Below are positions 1 to 13,923 of a stretch of 64,000 bases of DNA, one piece after another (position 1 is the first letter of the stretch; each line of letters opens with the position of its first letter). Position numbers and translations under genes: made by a program. This stretch comes from Anastatus disparis (lineage: Eukaryota; Arthropoda; Insecta; Hymenoptera; Eupelmidae), in assembly GCA_017163975.1 (NCBI GenBank), contig JAFFSR010000220.1, forward strand, positions 18,990,001-19,054,000, given 5' to 3'. Under the pieces are notes generated by a model. It was not told the DNA's origin. It did no database searches and saw only the letters and a program-made list of their open reading frames with translations.

Positions 1-214
1 AAAATAATACTTTTCAATATAAATACAATTTTAAAGCCAGCGAAATCTTTTGAATATAAGTTAAACGTATACAAATTAGCTAAAAGAAAGAATTTAAATC
101 TTTAAATTATAAAATTCAAAAGTTATCTTATTTAATTCATTCATAAAATGCAGGTAAATAAGCGTACTCATTCATAATTGGTAAAAAAAGCTTTGCAAAA
201 GAAAGCCCTTTCCC

Positions 215-247
<33 letters not shown>

Positions 248-3200
248 AGAGGCAAGTAAAACCTCTCATAAGAGGGCGAACAGGGACTTAATCACAATGC
301 AAACAGCCAAAAAAGAATGAAAGAAAGAAAAAAGAGTGCACGATTACGTCAAGAGTAAAAGGAGACTCCAACAGTGCCTTTATAGAAAACAATCGGGTCG
401 CGAATTTGGAGAACTCTTTTCGTCTTGTACACGTGTATATATATAGTCCATTTTCCCTCTCTCAAACATTGCCACTACAGGCGCCAAAAAATTCCTCTCA
501 GGAAAAAACGAGTGGATTAAAAGCCACAAGGAGTTATACGCAGTAGATTGCCTTAGGGGGGAAAGAGTGTACGAAAATATAGAGTATATATAGATGCCCT
601 CAGTATTCAGTTGAGTGACTGAGGAGTATAGAAGAGGGTTCGTTTTCTTTCTCTCTTTCTTTTTTCCTTTTTTTTTTCGTTGCTAACCAAATTATTGATC
701 CCTTGCACTGCGAAATGCTCGTTTTAAATGGGACGAATTTCGAGGACTACATTTTTTCGGTACGAATAGGAAATGAATATGTAGTTCAATTGATGTTGAT
801 GCTTATTAAAAAATAGACTTTTTTGTAATTGTTTTGGAAATTGAATGTTAAGTTTGAAATTTTTAATAAACAATAAAATTAAATACTTCACAAACTTGAA
901 TGTACACTTTCAAAATTAAAAAAAGTTTATTGAATACATCCTTACGTTATTTTAATATCACGTGCATTGTAAATATTTGAAATATCAGATAAATTTTTAT
1001 CAAGAGTTTGTTCATTCTTTTAATTGATAACTTTTTTATTAAGCTAATATTTACAATATCTAAAGGAATATTAATCGCATATGTAAATATTTGATATCAC
1101 AACACAAAATTCATATTTTTACCAAATCATAATTCTAAAATAAAAAAACAACGTACTATATTAAAAAATTTTTAAATCCTTAAACTATTAAAATCTCGCC
1201 AAAGTTATAAAAGTAGATTATCAAAGCAGCCGAATAAACTACTATATTTACAGCGTTCAATCACCTTTCTGTTATCCATTTCATTCCGCTTCCCAATAAT
1301 AAAACTTTACCGGCTAATTTTCATAACTTTTATGAAGAAACAAAAAAAAAAAAAAATCCTTGCAGCCAATATTCCTCAATTATCGCAAATTTTCTTCACC
1401 TTTTCAACATTATTGAGAGAAAGGATAAAATCAAAAACTACAAAAGCAATCCAAAGGAGAAAAAGAGAGAGAGATAAAAAAAAGGAAAAACCATAAATTG
1501 CCTCGCACTGAAACGTACTCCGTGTATACATCAGTTGTTTTGCGTAATCGCACACTCATATAAACCAAAGCTACAATCTCGTTTTACCAAAGGAAAAAGC
1601 ATTTTACTTTTTTACAAATCATTGCTGTACGAATGCTTTTGTAAATAGCTCTTGTATGGTTATACATTCGTGTACCTACAGTATAAAAAAAATATCTTTG
1701 ATCGGAATATACGCTGGATGAAAAAGCATTCCTTGCTATTGCAATTAAAGAGTTAATTAATAGATAATCTTTCATACGAAATTTTGAATTTTAAAATAGT
1801 TTTTCTTTTATTGATGAATAGTCGAATATCAGTAACAGTTACATTCATTTTGCAAAGGTTTACAATCTCTGAACTTTACATTAAAAAAATTTTGAGTGAT
1901 GTATACATATTCTCTGTGTGTTAGAAGATAAAATAAAAATTATATTTTCAATTCTTTTTATGATAATTAGCTTATTATTGAATTCATAATTAATCCAAGA
2001 TTGATATATTTACTTTATCTGTAAAAATATTATCAAATAAATTTGTATTTATTTTAATTTGATATCCGAAGGCAGTTGAATAAAGTAGATTTTAATGAAA
2101 TTTTTGAAATTCCACATATTTTTCATTTACGACATTGTCATTGACGCGAGTAATTTTTCTTCTCTCATATGGTTTGGTTTTCATAGATTTTTCAAGACGG
2201 TAAAAATTCCATGGTCAATCGATCGGATCTTTATGAGTCGTTTACAAGGGTTTGACCTTTTCCATTCCTCTTCCTGTGTATATATGCCCTCTCCTTGCAC
2301 ATGGAATTTTTCCGCGCGAAGGATATTTCCTCGTTCCAAGAGCCGGAACTCTTATCTTCGCTTCTCTCTCTCGCTCTCTCGTGCCATCCTTTTCTAAGAG
2401 AGTATTTATTTTTCAATCGCGATATATATCCCGAGATGCGCTTTCGTGCAATTTCACGTGGCTGTGAAAAGTACTTGACTTCTTTTCGGTCATTATAGCC
2501 AGCATGCAATCAGTGTACGCTTCTCTCTCTTTTGCTTCCCCTTAGCTTTTTTTTTCTTCTTTTTCTCTATATGTCTTGAAAGTTCCTTTAAGCTCCCCTT
2601 TTTAACTTGATAAAGATCACGCGCATTCATGTGATGCTATGGAGTATCGTCTATGAATCTCGCTACTATTCTCTTTCGTCTCTCATTCACAGCTTTAGAA
2701 ATCGGCCCTTTACGATGTTTCCCTTCAATTGGATGTATACGATGCTACCAATGCTGCTATTGCAACTGCACGTATTGATATGTGGAATCCACTATTTGAT
2801 CTTTTTACCACATTAAAATGTCTACGTAACTAAAGTCACTGTCAAATCTGAATTTACCTTTTTTTTTTCATTTAATTCTCTTATTTAGCCATCTATCCAC
2901 ATTCTTGGAAATTATAATACTTGTAATAGTAAAGCAGAAAATACAAGTTTATAATTATTTTACTCAATAACAATTACTTTTTTATTTTTAAATGAAAACT
3001 AATAGAATTAGTTGAGTAATTTATTTTAAAATAATTTTCACATTGAGTGAAAAGTAAACACCAAACAAGATATTCATATTTTATATCGAGAAATCAATAA
3101 ATTGTGAATATGTGAGTATATCCACTATCAAAGAAAATATTTATCTCACAGAAATCCAAAAGCAGCAATAGATAAAAAAATCCGTTCACCAGACATATAC

Positions 3201-6200
3201 ACTAAAGATCATCAAATTTACTTACTTTTTTAAAGCCTTGAAGATCAAATAAATATAATTTATCATTAAGAAATGTTGAATTCATTTAATCTTAAATAAG
3301 ACTTAAGTGCAGTACAAATAGTCAGCCAAAACTGCAAGCGTTGATTGGACCCAAGCATGCAGGTGCAAGGAAGTTTCTATGAGAATTCTCAAGGAGGTTG
3401 AGAAATTAGCAAAAGAGAAGGATGTAATTGAGGTGTCATAGACAGTAAAAGCCTTTGGCCTCCTCGCTCCATAGACAAATAGATTTAGCAAATGTAAAAT
3501 TAGCCCTGGGTATGGCCTTTTAATTTAGCTAAAGAGAAATGAGATCGTCCACTTAGTGTTCGTATAGTAAACGATGTGCAATGTTATTGGCATTTCTACG
3601 TATTTATCTAATCCTAAAAGGTGGAGGGGAAGAAGGAAGAGGGAGGCCAACATTTCTAAAGAGATTTCTCACAAACAGCTTTGAACGTTATATCATCATC
3701 GTATCTCGTTATGTACGTTACTAAGGACTTAGGCTTGGGCTTCTCTCTAAACGTAATTAACAATCATCCCAAGATCTGTCAAACAAACCACAAATTAGTG
3801 GACACAGTACATGGAATCGTCGATTTGACCGTTGGCACTAGTATGTTGTACTAAAGGTATTGAGAATAGGTCTTAGATTTTCATTACATTTTATGTTGTT
3901 TGCTAAATTCTTGATGCGTTTCTCACTTTAATTTAATAATCCACCACTTGAAATTATTTACAACCTAACCAAATATTTTCTTATTATTATTAAAGCATTA
4001 ACGTTTGGACGTATTGTTGCATGAAAATGGACCTTTTTATCTGATGAATTATTGAAAATAATAATAAATTAAATTTTTGCTTTATATGAAAAAAATAATT
4101 AATTAATTATTTAAATTAAGTGAATATTTTAATCGTTTATAGTAATTTATAAAGCTTCTATTATTAATGATAATGTAATAAGTCTAATCATCTTGTTGGA
4201 AAAAAAATTTCATTCTCTTCTGGTTCATATACTTTTATGACTATGATATTACCTTCTCTACTTTATTCTGATGAACCTGATGTCAATTAACATTATGTAG
4301 TACTTTCTAAAATATCCTATTAACCTAACACTAAACTCAATGTTCTTTTAAATTAAACGTCTATCTTAAGCTGGAATTTTAATAATTTTTATATGTTAAT
4401 CAAATTTATAATGTTTAAATTTGACAATAATTTTAGTTTAAAATAAATAAACAATAAAGTTTTTAAAAAAATCGATGTTATATTTTTAATTGTTAAAGAA
4501 TAGATCGAGTTCAATAATTAATGAGTCGAATAATTAAATTTTTCAATCTTTTACAATTTTTTAAAACGTCTACAGTTTTTTAATAATTTAATAATTATAT
4601 TTTAAAATTATATCCTTAGATTATGCACTTTGAAAAAATGGCAACTTTGTTGCCACCACTGAACTGACATGTCTATCAATTAACAACATTAATTTGGTAG
4701 TAACAAATTAGTAAAAAAAATAGTTAGAAATTATGCAATAGATTTGATTGTTGTACCCTTATGAAGTGGATACCTGACTTAATGGGCATTGAATTGATAC
4801 TAGAATTTATAACCTTTGTAACGAACTCATAAAATTAACCCTTAGATTTCAGATTCGGTGTAACCCACCTGTTTTTTATAATGTCTTCTAAACAATGCTG
4901 CTTACAAAATAGTTATTCAAAACAATTTTCACCCTTACGATATAACATTTAGACAATGTCCAGTTAAATTTTGGCTTCAATATAATTATTGCATGATCAC
5001 GATATATTTTCGAACTCAACTAGACGTTCGATATCAAGTGTGCACTCGACGCAATTCTACCGAAAATTGAAACTTGGGTTAACTATGTGTTTTATAATTG
5101 AATTCAGCCATGCTATACTACCACTTTTGAAATATTTGGCCTTTTCATTATTAAAATATGGAACTTTAATGATTTTTAAAAGATGTTATTAAGTACAAGT
5201 TTTTTGATGATTATAAATGTGTAGATACGTAGTGTAAAAAAAGTAATAAAAAAAATTATTTCAATTATAAATTGTCTTTAATTTGTACCATCCTTCTTAA
5301 AATTAAATAAATATTCATAGGGTAAATTACATTTTTCTATCATAAACTGACGTCAAATTTTCTTACAATTAGTTTTACATGACAAAAAATTACGTTAAAA
5401 CTATATTTAAAAAATCATGATTAAAAAATCCATTCTTGCAAATGCAGGTAAGATAGAAAAAGCAAGTATACATGCGTTTTACGAGCTCAGTATCAGTAGT
5501 AGACTGTGACGGTGGATAATATTCTTAAGCACTTGTATTTTATAGACGTATACGCAGGGGTAGAAAGATATGCGCTGCGCTTCAACGATCGCTCTGGGAA
5601 AAAAAAATAAGCAAATAACTCCGCTGGGAAAGGTTGTGTCGACTGTCGCGTCTTGTTTTAGATAGCTGCAGTGTTGAAGTAATCGCAAGAGCTTTTTTTT
5701 TAAGTGGATATGACTTAAGACAAACGTTGTATTATATCTTATTTTGTTAAAAATAATTTTTTTTTTTATTGAAAATTGTATTTTTATTACTTGAAACTAA
5801 ATATCCTGTAAATTAATTTTATATTAACAAAATGAGATTTTCGAAATAAGATTATTCTGCATCAAATAACTTTGCAACCATATTTGAATCATTGTTAATA
5901 TAACAAATATCTTCGAATTTCAACTCGAATGTTAACAAATATGTGCATAGAAAGTTTTAAAATACATTGCAGCATCCGATGACATATAAATCATTAAGAT
6001 TATTCTACAGTGTACTATGACACATATTACGGTTGCGTGTACAATTCGAAGCACTCGTCAGAAGTTAAAGTATGTCAGAACTCGATACTTCGCGTATCAT
6101 CTTATCACATATCACTGAAAGTGGTGCAGTTTAGTATGTAGCTGAATGTAACTTGAAAACAAATTGCCAGATTAGTAGTTCTATCCTAATTTAACCTGAT

Positions 6201-8920
6201 GATTCACCTATTCTTCTATCTACCTACGTTTCCCCAGTCTTGCGTTACTTGTAGTTTTGAATGTATGTGGAATGATTTTGGGAAACTTTGAGAATTATGA
6301 TGCGTTGCACTTTGTTATGTGGTATAATATGATAGTGGGAACATGATTTTGTGTATCGTATGGCTGATATATTTATGTGTGTAACAACTAGTGGAATCGG
6401 TATTCTCTAATATGTATTGATGATGTTTATTATTCTAGTTATGAAATAAATAACAAGTTTTAATTTTTTGATTATAAAAAAATATTTATAATATTGTGGT
6501 TCCAAATAAATATGTAATAGATTAGATCAATTCTGTTTCTTGAGAATACAAAACTCCAAAATATCAATATATTCTTGGTTGTAATAAAAGCATTTTTTAT
6601 TTTATTCTATATAGTTTTTATTTTAGTAAAAATACATTCGTAATTATTTATATTTACTCAATCATTTACATTACTTGCATAAATCTTTTATAACTTTTTG
6701 AAAAAATTGAATATATCTATATTGAAAAAGTTCGTTTTTATCACATATTCTATAGATATTTATAAATAAACCAGATACGTTCCAAACGCATGATAAAAGT
6801 AATAAAAAAAATAATAATTTTCCTTGCATGTATTGAAACGTTTCATGTCTTCTTCGCACATAACGACAACTACTTACAAGCATCTTCTAAAGTTACACGC
6901 CCATTTTATTCAACATCAAAAGTAACTTGCCGCCAGCTTGCTTTTGCACGCGTGCGTTCATCAGTTGCAAGAAAAAAAAGAAGAAGAAAAATAGAAAGGG
7001 AGAATGCAAAAGTTGTCGTTCGTAGTTGTCGTCGTTGCTCGTGTCGTCGTCATCGTCATCATTGTCGTTGTCGTTTCATCGATGAAAGAACGAAGAGACG
7101 TCACTAAGCATATAGCAAGTGCAGTAGCATACGTATAAGTAAAAAAAAAAAAAATAAAAAGAATAAAGAAAAGAAGGGTTTGATACAATGCACTTGCGTA
7201 AGTTACAACTCTTGTCTGGCCATTAGCACCGACCATTGTGTATAAGTTTTGCAAAAGAGAGAGTGAGAGAGAGAAGAGAGAGAGTTAAAAGAACATGAGA
7301 TAGAAGGAGGTAAAGGAGTAGGAAGAGGGTGGGGGTTGCATAACGTCGTCGCTTCTTATTAATAACCAAAACCAATATCGTCCTGTTGTGTAGCCTTAAG
7401 GCTATGTATGGTCAGTCTACGGTTCTTTAGATTAGTAAACTATGCGTGCAGGATGTTTGCGCGACAATAGCCGCGGGTCTATTAAAACGGAAAAGGGGGG
7501 TAGTAGTAGTAGTAGACTATAACCTCGGAAGTCTCAAGAGCTGATGGATATGTGTAGATTCTTTACTTTTGCCTTGAGTAAGCTTATATATATACCCTGG
7601 CTCTTTTCACATACTGCAAATTTTATTTATAATTTGCTATTACATACTACATGCTACCGTGGTACTAGTTACGTTTACTTTTCCTCCGTGATTAGGCTCT
7701 TTAGGTAATGTAGCTTTTGTGCCTGTATATGGGGAAGAGAATAATTTATGTTAAATGCAGTTATATGGCTTTAAGGACTCCTGAGAATTCATCGACTCGC
7801 TAATTCGTCTGATGGGTCTTTTGTTGGATCTTATATTATCTAATTCATTGATACAATTGCTAATCAGAGTTTAATTTATAATTATTAATTATATCTCAAG
7901 GTTATTGTTATATAAAGTCGAGAAAAAATTTAAAACTAAACATAAAACTAGCTATCTAAGTATTCGCAATTAGATGATGAATGTGTTAGAAATTTGTAAT
8001 ATAAAGTTAAGAAAGGTTACAATTAGTATTTCTTGTAATACCAAAGAGTTTGTTAATTATGAACTTTAAAATAATTAGTTTTCTACTTTTCTTTGCCATC
8101 GTCTTATTCTCAATAGTATTTAATTAACAATTCATGATAAAAAATTTAATACTAAATGCTTTACATAAAAATAAACCATTTGAAAATTTATTGTGAAGAA
8201 AAATATTCAAATATAAAAAATCAAAAAACCCTAAAGCAAGATTATTAAAATCTATGTAAAGTCGTGACATAATATATTCGAAAGTTCTATATTTCAGAAA
8301 ATTAGAAATTTATTGTCGTTGTTGGGTACTACTCGACAACTAAAGAGAGCACATAGCAAAAGGCAGTAGTAGTAGTAGTTAAAGAGACTCTGTGAGACTG
8401 AAAAGGACGAAAAGTCGATGAAAATCTGAAGTGGGTACTGGGCGAGTGCCTCATTTTCTAAAAGAGAACTTACTCATCAAAGTCAAAAACGTTGACAAGA
8501 GCCTTGGCATTTAACGTAATCAGTTTGCTTCGTCTTTTCATGAATTTTACTCAAATGGAATTTACTGTAAGCGGAGAGAGAGAGAATATCACGAGTTTTG
8601 GTATGCTGATTTTACCTTCCTTTTTTTCAGTTTTAATTATTGAATTTCATAAAAGTTTTGATTTTACATTTAACGTTTATTAAAATTTTAAACTTACTTA
8701 ATATTTCAGAATATATTTTATTATTTTTAAATTAAATCAAATACTTTTTTTTTAACGAAGTATTTTAGTATTTTTATGTACGTAAATTATTTGATTAATA
8801 TAATTTTTATTAAATTATTAAAAAGATTATATTTTTTCTGCAAAAACGAGCAGAAAATTAATTCTTAAAAAATATGTATCAATGTTGATAAAATGTAATT
8901 ATTTATAAGTTCAAAAGTTG
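1..8920. other. Non-coding AT-rich flank, no gene recognised
   Basis: I see no ORF here with recognisable protein motifs; the short open frames are low-complexity (Ser/Phe/Leu or Lys/Arg runs). The span holds an A28 tract at 215-242, a GA-rich stretch near 7257-7330, a GTC/GTT-rich stretch at 7014-7080 that can be read as Arg/Cys- or Thr-rich frames, and short TAG repeats at 7500-7515 and 8366-8380. A CAG|GTAAGA splice-like site at 5447/5448 has only a weak pyrimidine tract. It could be intergenic or intronic; exons shorter than about 60 codons could be missed. Confidence 0.5.
215..242 (+). repeat. A28 homopolymer
   Basis: An uninterrupted run of 28 A follows a CCC, then a GA-rich stretch. 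It could be the poly(A) tail of an old retroposed sequence on the + strand, but the upstream 200 bases show no coding or tRNA-like sequence to support this. Confidence 0.7.
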
Positions 8921-9123
8921 TTTTTTTTTTATTCTATTTAACGTCGCTGTATTTCAGCTATCATTGCGATGCTAATTAGTGACGGAGGTCATCAGTGTGT
9001 TTGTGAACAAAGCACATGTAATGTACAGTGGTGCTTGTACAAATCGGCCGAGAGCGGGATTCGAACTCGGATCCTCGAGTTTACGAATCCATCACTATAC
9101 CAAGTGAGCCACTGACGACCTCA
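8921..9123 (-). mobile_element. tRNA-derived SINE, copy 1
   Basis: Read on the - strand it begins TGAGGTCGTCAGTGGCTCA and has a pol III box A-like segment (TGGCTCACTTGG) and a near-perfect box B (GAGTTCGAATCCC). A shared tRNA-unrelated body follows, ending in ACAGCGACGTTAAAT and an A-rich tail (T10 at 8921-8930 on +). It aligns nearly end to end with the copies at 10521 and 13610, differing by scattered substitutions. The flanks AAAAGTTG and AGAAGTTA are at best a decayed target duplication. The anticodon stem does not pair well, so this is not a working tRNA gene. Confidence 0.85.
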
Positions 9124-10520
9124 CAGAAGTTATTTTATTAATTTAAATTACAATAAAAATTCGATTTGACTTTTGAAACTTTATACCAATTAACATTGTA
9201 AAGTTGATTTAAGTTCCATTTTGTTGAAAAAATAGACTAGGTTTATATTAATAATTATGTTAACTATATTGACCACTTCGCTCGTTATATTCAGTTTTAA
9301 AAGTGTTTAAAAAAATTTTTCTCATCTTTTAAACTTAACCCCCCAGACTTGAAGACGAAGAAACTTCTCTCTTTTTTTTTTCTCTGAAAAACTTTTATAA
9401 GCCACAAAAGATTTTATCCATTTTTCACAAGCAACAAAAAGAAATAATTACGCCATTATAAGTGCATAACAAACGCTTGAGCTGCTACGATTCAATGAAA
9501 AATTTCCATTTTGAAAAAGCCTATTTTACATCACGAGACGAGCTTGTCTCTCTCTCTCTTTTTCTCTCTTACTCTCTCGGCACGCTCTCAACTAAAAGTT
9601 GGTTCAATGAAGGGGACGTACGCGCCATTGTCGCCTTCTCTTAGAATGATCATAAATATTCTATACCTCATCTCTCAAGCTGTGCAAGTGTGCGCAGCCT
9701 CATCGTCGTCGTCGTAGTCGTCGTCGTCGTCATCTCTTTCTCTCTCTCTCCTGCCTTACGACATAAAAGCTTATGAGAATCTCTCTACAAATTTCTCAAG
9801 CTTCATAGCTTACGTATGATTTTTTTCTCTCTTCTTAACTACTAGAATCTTGTATCAAGAAAAAAAGAGGCTTAAAAGATAGCGATATTCATTTATCAAA
9901 AAGGAAAAAAAAAGAGAGAATGTTTTTTTTTTGCAGGAATGTATTTGATTTCTTTTGGTTAATTTTTTTTTCCTTTTTTTTTTGGAAAAGATCAAAGTTG
10001 CATTCTTAGATTCAAAGTTTTGGATTACGATCAAAAGGATTTTGAGCTGGAATTGTTTGATAGGAAAAACGAGATTCGGCTACGAGAGTAAGTCGTACTT
10101 TGCTTTATTAATGACCTTGGCGCGACTGGCAAACTCTCTTGGGTGTAGAATGACGCCCTTTTGTGACGCGACTTTTCTCTTTAGAGAGCGATTTGCGTGC
10201 TATTTTGAACGTTCTCATATTCTCATTGAACGTGGCTTTAAAAAAAAAGAAAAGAAAAATAGAAGAAGAAAATTATACTGCAGTCGTGCCAAAAATTCTT
10301 TTGATTTTTGCAGCATTGTGTAACTGGGTATTGTAAGATCAAAAATACTTTTGATTTTTATAATTCTTGTTCCCTTTTAATATGAATTTGAATTAAAGTA
10401 TTTTAAGACAATAATTTTTGTAATGCTTTTGATTTTATTTGAATAAATTATCAATCAATATAAACAAAAAAAACCGAGAATAAAATATCTCTTTGTCATT
10501 TCATTTTATCAATAACCCCA
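9124..10520. other. Non-coding spacer with TCG and CT microsatellites
   Basis: No gene recognised. It contains CT-rich runs (9548-9578, 9736-9755), a TCG trinucleotide repeat at 9702-9733 with one interruption, and A/T-rich DNA. A 122-codon open frame at 9955-10323 begins and ends in homopolymer-rich sequence and matches no family I know. Confidence 0.5.
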
Positions 10521-10720
10521 TGAGGTCGTCAGTGGCTCATTCGGTAGAGTGATGGATTCATAACCTCGAGGATCTGAGTTCGAATCCCGCTCTCGGCCGA
10601 TTTATGCAAGCACTTCTGTACGCTTATATGTGCTTTGTTCACCGACACACTGAAGAACTCCGTCGCTAATTAGTATCGCAATGATAGCATAAATACAGCG
10701 ACGTTAAATAAAATAAAATT
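10521..10720 (+). mobile_element. tRNA-derived SINE, copy 2
   Basis: Same family as the copies at 8921 and 13610. The tRNA-like head has box A TGGCTCATTCGG near 10533 and box B GAGTTCGAATCCC near 10577. The body ends ACAGCGACGTTAAATAAAAT with a TAAA-type tail. The left flank TCAATAACCCCA and right flank TCAATAATCTAC (after the tail) may be a diverged target-site duplication. The loop where the anticodon would sit reads CAT here and CGT in copy 3, so the parent tRNA stays open. Confidence 0.85.
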
Positions 10721-13609
10721 TCGTCAATAATCTACCGGCCCCTTGATTCCTGTGTATTTTAAAACTAAAGTACTATTCAATAAGTTATAAGCAAGACTTT
10801 TTTTATATTTATTTATTTAAGCCTACCCTAATCTATGAGGTTAATACAGCTTTAGCAACAGACTTTAATTTTCATTAAAGTTTAGAATCACACCTTTTTT
10901 TTGGAATTCATTGGTAAAAGAATCATTCGTATTATTAACATCATTATAATTAATAATTAACCTATTAATGTATTATTGCATAATAAATTTTTGGATATAA
11001 CATTTCATTCACAACTTCAAAAAGTTAAATAATTAAAAATAGTAATTCTCAAATAAATTCAAACTCAATAAATTAAAATTGTCAAATTATCGACGATATA
11101 ACTTACGAAATTACAATCTTTAATTTGCAATGTTCAATCAATCAGTCAGTGAAATAATTATAAAAATAAAAGTTAAGTTGCAATAAGCGAAAGCGCTTAA
11201 ATAATGAATGTGTTAAATTATAAATAACTTTTTGACTTTTATGATAACTTAGTGCCAACTAAGTGAAAAAAAAAATATAAGAAAAGGAAGGGCTCCGCAA
11301 CGAAACCTTGTAGAGAAACGAAAAAAAAGGTATGTATACATGTATATGAAGAAAGAGAGAAGAAGTACATTGGAAAGAAGGGAAAAAGGCGTTTGAAACG
11401 CCAAGCGAGTCGACGGGCAAACTGACAGGACTTTGGTATCTCTTCTTCTTTACTTTTGCAGAAGATGAAGAATAAGAAGAAGACGGAGAAGAAGAGGTAA
11501 AAGAAGGGCTTTCGATTTCGGTTCTTTGGGGTCGATTATTCGTTTTATTCTTCTTACACCTTCACCTGAAAAGTGAGGGTATACTTAATACTACAGCTAC
11601 GCTTATATTTTTTTTTTCTCTCCAGTCTGAGTTGAGACTTGAGGTCCTCCTCTTTCTCATTTTAACCATTCTTTTACTCACTCTCTTTCTTTTCTTTTCT
11701 TTTTCTTTATATACTAGAGGTCTTACAACATGCTTGATTTAATTGGTATCGACGTAAAATAAGGAGAATGTAGATGAAGCAAAAGTGCAAAGAGGAAAGA
11801 TGTTTGTGGTGTTAAGTTTCGCGGGTAAAGCATTGTGTTGCCAAATATAATGATGGAAATTTCTTTGATGTAATGGTACTTTTAAAAAAGTTGAAGGAGA
11901 GGGGGCAACGAGGTGTAAGCTTTCTTTTTGATTAAAATTATTGTTCAAGCGAAAATTAAGACTCTTTCTTAACAGATATTTAATATATTCTTTTCTTGCG
12001 TTCCAAAGTGATGAATAATTTCAAAAGATCTTATACTTGTAAGCGTGGTAACTGAAAACAATATATTTAAAAAATGTAAAAAATGAGTCGTATATTATGA
12101 AAAAATGAGACTTGGATATGTAATTACAAAAAAAAAATTTTTTTGTCATAAACAAAATGTAAAAGATAAGTTAATTAAATGTTATATAAAATTATTTATA
12201 GTCTTAACAAATTAAATTTATATGATTCAATAAAATTTCATAAAACTTAAGTTAGCCAAAGAAAAATGTTAGAGACCATTTTTTTTTCTTCTTGAATAGA
12301 TTGTACAAAGTGTCAGTCTAAGACGTTAAATGCATGATCGTAAGAAAGATGTTTTCTCTTGAGCTTTGGTAAGATCGAAATCAGTAACCTTATCTTGTGA
12401 TGCAAAAGCGTCTTTTTTACGGCCGGTCCCTTTAAGGCTTTCGTCTTTATAACCTGGTTGAGTTTGCACACTTTCAGCGATTTTTCTTATACAGATTTAG
12501 TACCTTTATTTCAAGGCTTACATCTTAAAGAAATCATTTAAGATTAAAAATCATTGTAATGTAGCTTATAAATCATCGTTTATTGTTTATTTTTTACCAG
12601 TTTTGTAAAATAGAACTGGTTGATGTATTTTTTTTTTAATTTTTGTATAAAATTTAGAAAAAAAAAACAAAATTAAATTAATACTAAAGAAATTATACCT
12701 TACATTAGTATTAAAAATTTAAGAGTTTTATAAAACAATAAGTTAATCATCAGTTACAGCCACTTATTTTCTGTATGTATAAAATAAACATGGGAATCAT
12801 GCACTAAAAAGAAAATAAATAGAATTTATTTGATACAAATAAATTTTATTTAAAATTACGAAATTTTCTTTTTACTACATTAACGCATTCTGAATACCGA
12901 ATTCTCTCTCACGTCCGTAACAGTAGTATCTACAAACGCGTAAACATGAAAAAAAATGTAAAGAATAATCTTGTAAATATCATACCAGTCATGCTGAAAA
13001 AAAAACCTAATGTGTACTATTAACGAGTTTGGACGAACGCCCATCTCGAGAAAATTAGACGGTAAATGTGGCTTGTTTATGTGTCTTAAAAACAAAGAAA
13101 AGCACTACACGCATTTTGTATTCATGAAAACTAGAAAAAAAGAAGCGGGAAAAGTATGCATATTGTATTTGTACACAGTTGTAATAGATCTCTACTGTTC
13201 GCATGACCTGAGTGCAAAGTTTTATGGATACATGGATATACTTGCTCGGAATACACGTGTAGAACATCATGTGTCAAGTGTATTACATTTACAAACAAAA
13301 AATTTTTATTTTCTTTTTGTTTTTTGATATACAGAATTCATGCCTTAAAAGTATTACGTTACTTTTAAAAATTTTAAATAATCATGAATCTTCAAATGTT
13401 AAATCTTTATATATTTTTGAATTTATTGCTTTTGATCAAATTTAATGAATATTTATTTAGTTTAATTTTTTAAAATGGTAGTTCAATGATTTTTTGATTA
13501 GGTAAATTTTATTGGTTGTATTAAGCAACCATCGGTGCTTGTTGTTTTTGTCAAATTGAAAAAAGTTGATTATTTATAAATTTTTGTGTGATTTAATAAT
13601 ATTCTATCA
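10721..13609. other. Non-coding AT-rich spacer
   Basis: No gene recognised. It holds a GA/AAG-rich stretch at 11333-11510, where GAAGAAG-type sequence reads as Lys/Glu-rich on +, and otherwise AT-rich DNA. Overlapping open frames on both strands at 12880-13327 have no recognisable motif. Confidence 0.45.
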
Positions 13610-13806
13610 TGAGGTCGTCAGTGACTCATGCGGTAGAGCGATGGATTCGTAATCTTGAGGTTCCAAGTTCGAGTCCCGCTCTCGGCCGATTTGTGCAAGC
13701 ACCACTGTACGTCACATGTGCTTTCTTCACAAACACATTCATGACCTCCGTCGCTAATTAGCAGCGCAATGATACCATAAATACAGCGACGTTAAATAAA
13801 ATAAAA
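13610..13806 (+). mobile_element. tRNA-derived SINE, copy 3
   Basis: Third copy of the family, ending 117 bp before the LTR retrotransposon. It keeps box A-like TGACTCATGCGGTAGAG, box B AAGTTCGAGTCCC, the motif GCTCTCGGCCGATTTGTGC, and the 3' end ACAGCGACGTTAAATAAAAT. No clear target-site duplication is visible. The LTR element inserted beside it, not into it. Confidence 0.85.
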
Positions 13807-13919
13807 AATAATGTGACTTTTTCTTTCGTTCATTCCAGTTTTATTTATTTTAATTTAATTCATAAAATTTTGTTATTCTGAATTGACAATGTCATTTTTT
13901 TTCAACGTAATTTTTAATA

Positions 13920-13923
13920 TTAG
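13920..13923. repeat. Target-site duplication TTAG, left copy
   Basis: TTAG immediately before the TG of the LTR is repeated at 25457-25460 right after the terminal CA. A 4-bp duplication is usual for many Ty3/gypsy insertions. Because the LTR ends in A, a 5-bp reading (ATTAG) is also possible. Confidence 0.85.

Noticed and set aside
700..815. Short frame starting ATG CTC at 715, briefly resembling the start of a copia-type Gag
   Set aside because: Only about 30 codons long, similarity limited to a few residues, and no further retroelement sequence around it.
6790..7254. Arg/Cys-rich (+) and Thr-rich (-) open frames
   Set aside because: Produced by a GTC/GTT trinucleotide-like repeat on both strands.
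10521..10600. Functional tRNA gene
   Set aside because: Box A and B are present but acceptor and anticodon stems do not pair, and the sequence recurs as part of a 200-bp repeat: a SINE head.
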